Shown here one piece after another: positions 1-4,251 of a stretch of 5,510 nucleotides of DNA; positions within the stretch are counted from its first letter, which is position 1, and every line of letters starts with the position of its first letter. Position numbers and translations under genes: made by a program. The stretch is from NCBI GenBank assembly GCA_002296975.1, contig DBIS01000225.1:1-5510 (forward strand), in the 5' to 3' direction. The notes under the pieces are model-generated. The model searched no databases. It was not told the origin of the DNA and worked only from the letters and a program-made list of their open reading frames with translations. This DNA comes from Deltaproteobacteria bacterium UBA796 (GTDB lineage Bacteria; Myxococcota_A; UBA796).

Positions 1-482
1 TGCGTGTCATCGATGGTGTTGAATACATGGCCTATTACGACGCTGCCAATGGCGACCTTAAACTTGGCATCGGATCTGAAATCCATGTGGTCGACACAGA
101 AGGCGATGTCGGTCAATGGCCAGACCTCGCCGTCCGAAATGGGCTCATTCACATCAGCTACCAAGATGCCGGAAATCAACACCTCAAATACGCGGTCGGC
201 GGGCCCGGCGATTGGGTCATCACCACCATTGACGACGCACCCTACACCGGTGCTGATACCGCCCTGTATTTTCATGGCAACAAGCCAGGTATCGTCTATT
301 TTGAGGGCAGCGAAAACGACATGAAACACGCCATCGTTAACAGCGGCGGATGGTCAAGCCGAACCTTCGCAACCGAAGGTGCAGTCGGATTCCACAACGA
401 AGTCATCGCCATCGGTGACCAGAACTTTGTGGCTTGCTACGACTACACCCAACGCAGCGTCTTCTTTTCGGCCCTGGACTGA
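1..482 (+). CDS. C-terminal part of a secreted-type beta-propeller-like repeat protein (5' partial)
   Basis: The reading frame is open from base 3 to a TGA at 480-482, giving 159 visible residues; the true start lies before the window. An ATG at 27 exists, but the frame stays open upstream and repeat-like sequence precedes it, so it is not taken as the start. The protein consists of degenerate repeats of about 41-47 residues. Each has a hydrophobic strand ending in an aromatic/acidic motif (AYYDAANGD, ISYQDAGNQ, IVYFEGSEN, ACYDYTQRS; anchor tyrosines at visible residues 12, 53, 99 and 146), followed by a 'LKYA'-like strand and, in two repeats, a Gly-Trp (GDW, GGW). This pattern resembles sialidase- or propeller-like blades in secreted proteins and lipoproteins of deltaproteobacteria and myxobacteria. 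No catalytic motif is visible and no specific function can be assigned. Only 3 bases separate it from the MBL gene, suggesting co-transcription. It could equally be the end of an unrelated surface protein. Confidence 0.7.
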   Translation, partial: RVIDGVEYMAYYDAANGDLKLGIGSEIHVVDTEGDVGQWPDLAVRNGLIHISYQDAGNQHLKYAVGGPGDWVITTIDDAPYTGADTALYFHGNKPGIVYFEGSENDMKHAIVNSGGWSSRTFATEGAVGFHNEVIAIGDQNFVACYDYTQRSVFFSALD

Positions 483-485
483 TCC

Positions 486-1586
486 ATGATCGCATTATTA
501 GCCCTTTGTATCGCAGCCTTCGCCGGGACCCTAAAGGTCCATGTCTTGGACGTTGGCCAAGGCGATGCGATCCTTATCGAAGCACCAAATAATAAGACGG
601 TGCTGATCGACGCTGGCACCGTAAAAGCCAATGTCACCGCAGAACTCAAGCGCCGAGGCATTGAGACACTCAACCTGGTTGTGTCTACCCATCCCCATGC
701 CGACCATATTGGCGGAATGGCTGAAGTCTTAAAAGGCTTCGATATTGGGCGATATATGGATAACGGCATGACCCACACCACCCTCACCTACGCCCGAACG
801 ATGGCTGTGGTCGAGCGAAAGGGCATCGGGTACATCGCCGCCGTCAAAGACAGAAACCTCCAGCTTGGTGATGAAATCGTGATGACCATCATTCACCCGC
901 GGACCACCTTGCTGCGCGGCACCCGCTCAGACCTCAACAGCAATTCGGTCGTCATTCGACTCCAACACAAAGAAATCTGCTTTTTATTCACAGGCGATGC
1001 AGAGGCCCCCACAGAACGGGACATGCTCAACCGGGGAGTCGAAAGCTGTGATGTGCTCAAAGTGGCCCACCACGGTTCTGAGCACTCATCTACCTCGGCT
1101 TTTTTACGGGCGGTCAAGCCCCGCTTTGCGGCCATCAGCGCCGGCACCCGAAATCGTTACGGCCACCCGGACCCCGAGGCTCTCGAGCGACTCCACCAAG
1201 CCGGAATTGAAGTCCACCGAACTGACAAAGAAGGCACGATCACTTTTGTCAGTGACGGAAAAACGGTGAAAGTCAGCACTGAAAAAACCGTCGAGGCCGT
1301 CACAGGCCATCCAATAGCCGCTGTGACCCGCCATCCGCAGCACTCGATCAAGCCGGCCCCCACCCAAGACCTCATTGTCAATATCAACACCGCGGACGCC
1401 CTCGCCCTCGACACCCTGCCAGGGATTGGTCCAAGCCGAGCAGCAACCATCTTGGCCCATCGCAAAAAAAATGGACCGTTCAACAGCTGTGAGGCACTCA
1501 CCATCATTTATGGCATCGGGCCCAAGACCGTGGCCAATTTACGCCCCCGCTGTACCGTCACCACTAACGATGAGAGCACACCATGA
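486..1586 (+). CDS. Exported ComEC-like metallo-beta-lactamase fold hydrolase fused to a ComEA-type HhH domain
   Basis: 366 residues. Residues 1-13 form a short hydrophobic signal peptide with a likely Ala-X-Ala cleavage site (AFA before Gly14). Residues 16 to about 265 match the MBL domain found at the C-terminus of ComEC/Rec2. Visible motifs are DVGQGDAILI (22-31), the metal site THPHADHIGG (68-77; H69, H71, D73, H74), NSNSVVIRL (151-159), TGDAE with D171, and the KVAHHGS motif (192-198; H195, H196). Residues 268-296 are a His/Pro-rich linker. Residues 297-356 are a ComEA-like HhH module with LPGIGPSRAA and YGIGPKTVA hairpins. Family knowledge: ComEC MBL domains are proposed nucleases for the non-transforming strand, and HhH modules bind DNA without sequence specificity. 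No ComEC membrane channel is present. Inference: an exported or periplasmic DNA-acting hydrolase. The stop overlaps the next start by 4 bases (ATGA). No clear Shine-Dalgarno precedes the ATG, which fits coupling to the upstream gene. Confidence 0.88.
   Translation: MIALLALCIAAFAGTLKVHVLDVGQGDAILIEAPNNKTVLIDAGTVKANVTAELKRRGIETLNLVVSTHPHADHIGGMAEVLKGFDIGRYMDNGMTHTTLTYARTMAVVERKGIGYIAAVKDRNLQLGDEIVMTIIHPRTTLLRGTRSDLNSNSVVIRLQHKEICFLFTGDAEAPTERDMLNRGVESCDVLKVAHHGSEHSSTSAFLRAVKPRFAAISAGTRNRYGHPDPEALERLHQAGIEVHRTDKEGTITFVSDGKTVKVSTEKTVEAVTGHPIAAVTRHPQHSIKPAPTQDLIVNINTADALALDTLPGIGPSRAATILAHRKKNGPFNSCEALTIIYGIGPKTVANLRPRCTVTTNDESTP
1374..1553 (+). other. ComEA-type HhH module fused to the MBL protein (module 1 of 3)
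   Basis: Residues 297-356 of the MBL protein have the ComEA pattern: an 'IVNINTA' opening, a first hairpin LPGIGPSRAA, a conserved 'GPF' turn (330-332) and a second hairpin YGIGPKTVANL. It carries cysteines at 335 and 356. The spacing and positions match those in the last HhH module of the locus (2138-2314), suggesting the modules derive from duplication within the locus. Confidence 0.85.
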
Positions 1587-1807
1587 TGATCATTATCGAT
1601 CGAATCGAATCCGCGATCGCCATCCTCGAAATCGATGGTGAAACTTTCGAATTTCCGGCCTCGGCCCTGCCTGATGGCGCACAGGAAGGCGATGCTTTGG
1701 TGCTCGCTGTGGCCCGTAAGATCGGTACCGACCTGCAAAGAGAAAATGAAGAACGCTTAAAACGCTTGCGCGAACGAGACTCAGGAGACAAGAACATAGA
1801 GCTATAA
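1583..1807 (+). CDS. DUF3006-like small protein
   Basis: 74 residues. The N-terminal half (IDRIESAIAILEIDGETFEF, then PASALPDGAQEGDAL) fits the DUF3006 pattern: a small beta-rich fold opening with a 'DRIE' motif, followed by 'DGETFEFP' and 'LP.GA.EGD'. The C-terminal third (about 50-74) is a highly charged, probably helical tail rich in Arg, Glu and Lys. Family knowledge: DUF3006 genes recur next to ComEC-like MBL hydrolase genes in other bacteria, and their molecular role is unknown. There is no signal peptide, so the protein should stay in the cytoplasm although both neighbours appear exported. The start ATG at 1583 overlaps the MBL stop (ATGA), pointing to translational coupling. A second in-frame ATG at 1586 is an alternative start that changes only one residue. 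Confidence 0.82.
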   Translation: MMIIIDRIESAIAILEIDGETFEFPASALPDGAQEGDALVLAVARKIGTDLQRENEERLKRLRERDSGDKNIEL

Positions 1808-1811
1808 GAGG
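1806..1811 (+). promoter_or_regulatory. Ribosome binding site of the tandem HhH gene
   Basis: AAGAGG lies 5 bases before the ATG at 1817 and overlaps the TAA stop of the DUF3006-like gene. It supports this ATG as the start and reinitiation within the operon. Confidence 0.6.
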
Positions 1812-1816
1812 TATTT

Positions 1817-2326
1817 ATGTTCCGATTTTTCTCGATTCTTGCTGCTTTGCTGATGACCCTCACCGCCTTCGCGAATGTCAACGTCAACACCGCCAACCAA
1901 TCGGCACTCACTGCCCTGCCCGGAATCGGCCCCGCAAAGGCCGCAGCGATCGTCCAACATCGCACCCAGCACGGACCGTTCAAGACATTGGCAGACTTAG
2001 ACGCAGTGTCAGGTATCGGCCCCGCCACACTCGCCAACATTACACCCCTCGTTGTCTTTTCGGAAGGTGGGCTTCCACCCTCCAAGGTCCAAGCACCAGC
2101 GCCAGCTAGCGATGCTACAGCCGAGGGCAATGGGGCGATCAACATCAACGCCGCCACAGCAGCAACCCTACAGACCTTGGCCGGCATCGGCCCATCAAAG
2201 GCCGCGGCGATCATCGCTGAGCGGACTGCGAACGGGCCCTTTGCGTCATGCAACGACCTTCAGCGCGTTCGGGGCGTGGGTGCGGCAACCGTCGCTGGGA
2301 TCGCGACCAGCTGCACCACAAAATAG
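1817..2326 (+). CDS. Exported tandem ComEA-type helix-hairpin-helix DNA-binding protein
   Basis: 169 residues. Residues 1-19 form a typical signal peptide (hydrophobic core, then AFA before Asn20). Two ComEA-type HhH modules follow. Module A is residues 21-79 (VNVNTA opening, LPGIGPAKAA and SGIGPATLA hairpins). Module B is residues 108-166 (ININAA opening, LAGIGPSKAA and RGVGAATVA hairpins). A linker of about 28 residues rich in Pro, Ala and Ser joins them. Family knowledge: ComEA is the DNA receptor that pulls transforming DNA into the periplasm, usually with one such module in Gram-negative bacteria and a membrane anchor in Gram-positives. Two modules in one short exported protein are less usual. 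The only two cysteines are C145 and C166, both in module B. Inference: a periplasmic DNA-binding partner of the MBL-HhH protein encoded upstream. The second hairpin of module B reads GVGAAT instead of GIGPAT, so its DNA contact may be weaker. Confidence 0.87.
   Translation: MFRFFSILAALLMTLTAFANVNVNTANQSALTALPGIGPAKAAAIVQHRTQHGPFKTLADLDAVSGIGPATLANITPLVVFSEGGLPPSKVQAPAPASDATAEGNGAININAATAATLQTLAGIGPSKAAAIIAERTANGPFASCNDLQRVRGVGAATVAGIATSCTTK
1877..2053 (+). repeat. HhH module A (module 2 of 3)
   Basis: Encodes residues 21-79 of the tandem HhH protein. It is similar to module B even at the DNA level around the first hairpin (about 1915-1955 versus 2176-2216), as expected of an internal duplication. 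It has Lys and Leu-Val where modules 1 and 3 have cysteines, so it lacks the cysteine pair. Confidence 0.8.
2138..2314 (+). repeat. HhH module B (module 3 of 3)
   Basis: Encodes residues 108-166 of the tandem HhH protein. The first hairpin (AGIGPSKAAAI) is nearly the same as in module A (PGIGPAKAAAI). It carries C145 and C166, 21 residues apart, matching C335 and C356 of the MBL-fused module. Confidence 0.8.
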
Positions 2327-2354
2327 CCGGCCCCATTTTCAGGCACGGTGTTGC

Positions 2355-3119
2355 TTAAGAAAAGCGCTTAAGCGCAGCACTCACCAAACCCGTCACATCC
2401 TGAGGCGCCGAGGCCTGTGGGCTGTCTCCAGGGTTCTGAGTCATTTGTGCTGGGGCAGGCGCCCTCATCGGCATGGACTTCGGCCGGCCACGCTCTGATA
2501 AGGCTGCTACCTCATCGGCCGGCAAACACCGAACATCACCGATGATTCGAGCGTTCATGGCGATGGTGGCCAAATGTTCCAAAAGCTCCATTCGCAGATA
2601 AGCTTGCTCAAATGAACCGCCCACTGCCAACACACCATGCCGCTCCAAAATGATGACGTCCGCCTTGCCCAAAGCTGCAGCAATGTCTTGGCTCAGACTC
2701 TCAGCGCCCGGCCGAGAATAAGGCACCATCGGGATTTCAGCCCCGAGACTGACCACTGACTCGGCCAGCATTGGGTGCGGGATGGCCTCGCCAGCCACCG
2801 CGAACGCGCAACACACCGGTGGGTGGGCATGAATGACAACTGAAATATCTTCTCGGGCCCCATAGGCTGCACGATGAAGTTGCAGCTCCGAAAACGCCCG
2901 TCGCGCACCTTGGATGACCTTGTTTTCGCCATCGACCACGATCAACCAACTGGGCTGGATATCGCCCTTGCTCACAGCCGTTGGCGTACAAAGCAAGTTG
3001 TCTCCATCCAAGCGCGCGCTAAGGTTTCCGTCGTGGTTGGCCACCCAGCCATTGGCATGAAGCCGATGGCTAATGGCAATAATATCGGAGCGAAACTCTT
3101 CGATTCGACCTTGACTCAT
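2355..3119 (-). CDS. Class II (zinc) aldolase of the fuculose/rhamnulose-phosphate type with C-terminal encapsulation-peptide-like tail
   Basis: 254 residues. The core (about 1-195) is the class II aldolase/adducin fold. Visible features are the phosphate-binding GNLSAR (31-36) and TPTAVSKGD (45-53), the catalytic acid E78 in FSELQLH, zinc ligands H97 and H99 in VIHAHPPV, and a third ligand H161 in LERHGVLAVGG. Family knowledge: FucA-like enzymes split fuculose-1-phosphate or related ketose phosphates into dihydroxyacetone phosphate and an aldehyde such as lactaldehyde. Residues of about 215-240 form a Pro/Ala/Gln-rich linker. The final DVTGLVSAALKRFS is a short amphipathic helix with hydrophobics at 242, 245, 246, 249, 250 and 253, the hallmark of a BMC encapsulation peptide. 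Last gene of the BMC operon in this window; its ATG overlaps the preceding TGA by 4 bases. The exact substrate is not determined: fuculose-, rhamnulose- or 5-deoxy-pentulose phosphates are all possible. Confidence 0.9.
   Translation of the reverse strand: MSQGRIEEFRSDIIAISHRLHANGWVANHDGNLSARLDGDNLLCTPTAVSKGDIQPSWLIVVDGENKVIQGARRAFSELQLHRAAYGAREDISVVIHAHPPVCCAFAVAGEAIPHPMLAESVVSLGAEIPMVPYSRPGAESLSQDIAAALGKADVIILERHGVLAVGGSFEQAYLRMELLEHLATIAMNARIIGDVRCLPADEVAALSERGRPKSMPMRAPAPAQMTQNPGDSPQASAPQDVTGLVSAALKRFS
2358..2399 (-). other. Predicted encapsulation peptide of the aldolase
   Basis: Encodes the last 14 residues, DVTGLVSAALKRFS. Hydrophobic side chains follow an i, i+3, i+4, i+7, i+8, i+11 pattern, with Lys-Arg near the end, and the segment is separated from the catalytic domain by a low-complexity Pro/Ala linker. 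This is the usual layout of peptides that bind cargo to BMC shells. Its position at the C-terminus of the aldolase is seen directly; the targeting role is inferred from the operon context. Confidence 0.75.
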
Positions 3120-3388
3120 TGCAGCACAACCGAATCGACGATGCCGACGATGACCCCATGAAACGGCGCCTTGGCGTCCTTTAGAATCTGGCGGGCCGTG
3201 TTTCCCTCTCGGGCTGCCATCACCAAGTCTCCAACACCTGCCTGGACCGAGTCGATGGCCAAAAAGCTACTGCCCAAAGCGGTGTGTGTGTCGGGCTGAA
3301 CAGGCTGCACCACCATGATTTTATGCCCGTGGTAGCTCGGGTGCTTGACCGTGGAAACACTGTTTCCGATAACTCTCGCCAAAATCAC
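3116..3388 (-). CDS. BMC pentameric vertex protein (BMC-P, EutN/CcmL family), second paralogue
   Basis: 90 residues, the usual BMC-P length. It opens with the family pattern MILARVIGNSVSTVKHPSY, followed by KIMVVQPV (23-30), FLAIDSVQAGVGDLVMAA (42-59) and the closing strand VIVGIVDSV (79-87). Five copies form the pentamers that cap the vertices of the icosahedral shell. The start is a GTG overlapping the stop of the previous gene (GTGA). It is supported by a strong AGGAGG placed 5 bases upstream inside the end of that gene. It differs widely from its neighbour BMC-P (for example SARQ-type NTARQ versus GEASM before the last strand), so the two are old paralogues rather than a recent duplication. 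Confidence 0.93.
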   Translation of the reverse strand: MILARVIGNSVSTVKHPSYHGHKIMVVQPVQPDTHTALGSSFLAIDSVQAGVGDLVMAAREGNTARQILKDAKAPFHGVIVGIVDSVVLQ

Positions 3389-3663
3389 AGGTGCCTCCTA
3401 TCGCCCCAGACAGCGTCAACGATCTCGACGATGCCCACATCGACGGGCGCGAAAGACTTTGGCAGAGACATAGAGGCTTCACCGCCGGCCACCCAACTGA
3501 CCAAATCACCCGGCCCAGACTGCAATGCATCAGCAGCCACCACCGGATCACCGACCGAAACATCATCGTGGTCTACAGGCTGAATCAACATCAATCGAAC
3601 CCCAACGAGTGCCTCGTCCTTAACGGTACACACAACGCGACCAATAACCCTTGCCAGTTCCAT
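3385..3663 (-). CDS. BMC pentameric vertex protein (BMC-P, EutN/CcmL family), first paralogue
   Basis: 92 residues with all family landmarks: ELARVIGRVVCTVKDEAL at the N-terminus, GVRLMLIQPV (21-30), VVAADALQSGPGDLVSWV (41-58) and PVDVGIVEIVDAV (73-85). It ends in a short charged tail (GDRRHL), whose AGG-AGG arginine codons double as the ribosome binding site for the next gene. The ATG at 3663 follows the BMC-T stop after only 3 bases. Upstream of it a GGTAAGG-like sequence could serve as a weak Shine-Dalgarno. Acts as a shell vertex cap; whether it mixes with the other BMC-P or forms separate pentamers cannot be seen. Confidence 0.93.
   Translation of the reverse strand: MELARVIGRVVCTVKDEALVGVRLMLIQPVDHDDVSVGDPVVAADALQSGPGDLVSWVAGGEASMSLPKSFAPVDVGIVEIVDAVWGDRRHL
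3394..3399 (-). promoter_or_regulatory. Strong ribosome binding site for the GTG-started BMC-P
   Basis: On the minus strand this reads AGGAGG, 5 bases before the GTG at 3388. It lies inside the last codons of the upstream BMC-P gene and decides the GTG start, which would otherwise be doubtful. Confidence 0.75.
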
Positions 3664-3666
3664 AGC

Positions 3667-4245
3667 TTAAGCCTTACCAACCACAAACGGTGTGGGACGA
3701 AGTAACCAAGGCAGCATCTCTCGATGCGGCCGAGCGATGAGCTCAGCCCGATGGAGCGCACCCTCTTTTTGAAGAAAGGCCGTCGCCGCCTCAATGCTGG
3801 CCTCAACGTCGTGCTGGGCGCCCGCCACGATAAAGAAAGCGCGACCACCAAGGGCGACAGCAACCCGAATGCCGACCAAACTGACATCGGCTCCCTTAAG
3901 CGCGAGGTCTGCAGCGACGATGGTGTGCGCAACATCGGCACCTTCGATCACACCGATGGCGTCATGAACATCTGTTTGCTCAACCCCAGCCAAACCATCG
4001 AGCAAGCCCCGGTCAACCATCGGAATCAACACCGCAGCGGTCAGGGCTGACTTAAACTCAGCGACGGCGACACGATGGCTCGCCTCTACCTCGGCCACAC
4101 CACCCGAAAACATCAGTAAGAACTTTCCGGGCTCAACCAAGTTGGCCTCAAGCACCTGAACAGGGGCCTCTTTGACCAACACATCGAGGGCGCGTAGGCC
4201 ACTGGCCACACTGTCCAACTCGAGGAGCGCTAAGGCATCATGCAT
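3667..4245 (-). CDS. PduT-like BMC-T shell protein (tandem BMC domains)
   Basis: 192 residues with two BMC domains in tandem. Domain 1 is about 3-85 (ALALLELDSVASGLRALDVL, then the PGKFLLMFSGGVAEVEAS strand-loop). Domain 2 is about 95-165 (AIGVIEGADVAHTIVAADLA, then VALGGRAFFIVAG and a C-terminal helix). It ends with an ARPHREMLPWL segment like the IPRPHEAMW end of PduT. Three copies make a pseudohexameric shell tile. In PduT a [4Fe-4S] cluster sits at the trimer axis on Cys38 of the ICPGKFLL motif. Here the same position is Glu38 (LVEPGKFLL), so the cluster should be absent and the pore would be lined by acidic residues. The ATG follows the dehydrogenase stop after 6 bases, with no clear Shine-Dalgarno. 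Assignment to BMC-T is firm; the pore function is inferred. Confidence 0.92.
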   Translation of the reverse strand: MHDALALLELDSVASGLRALDVLVKEAPVQVLEANLVEPGKFLLMFSGGVAEVEASHRVAVAEFKSALTAAVLIPMVDRGLLDGLAGVEQTDVHDAIGVIEGADVAHTIVAADLALKGADVSLVGIRVAVALGGRAFFIVAGAQHDVEASIEAATAFLQKEGALHRAELIARPHREMLPWLLRPTPFVVGKA

Positions 4246-4251
4246 GCCGCA

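Noticed and set aside
1293..1342. Short repeated motif in the MBL linker (AVTGHP / AVTRHP)
   Set aside because: Only two degenerate six-residue copies in a His/Pro-rich linker; too little to call a functional repeat.
1564..2253. 229-codon open frame on the minus strand
   Set aside because: It lies antisense to the DUF3006-like and tandem HhH genes, both of which show clear family motifs and signal peptides. Its low-complexity Ala/Pro composition mirrors the codons of the real genes.
2319..2340. AAAAT ... ATTTT inverted repeat around the HhH gene stop, with GCCGGCCCC between
   Set aside because: Only five A-T pairs close the stem, the interior does not pair well, and there is no proper T tract. 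Too weak to call a terminator.
2353..2373. Inverted repeat GCTTAAG / CTTAAGC with a 7-base loop, plus the palindrome AAGCGCTT, as a possible bidirectional terminator
   Set aside because: The stem is AT-rich, no T run follows on either strand, and it lies in the Lys-Arg-Phe-Ser codons and stop of the aldolase, so coding constraint explains it as well.
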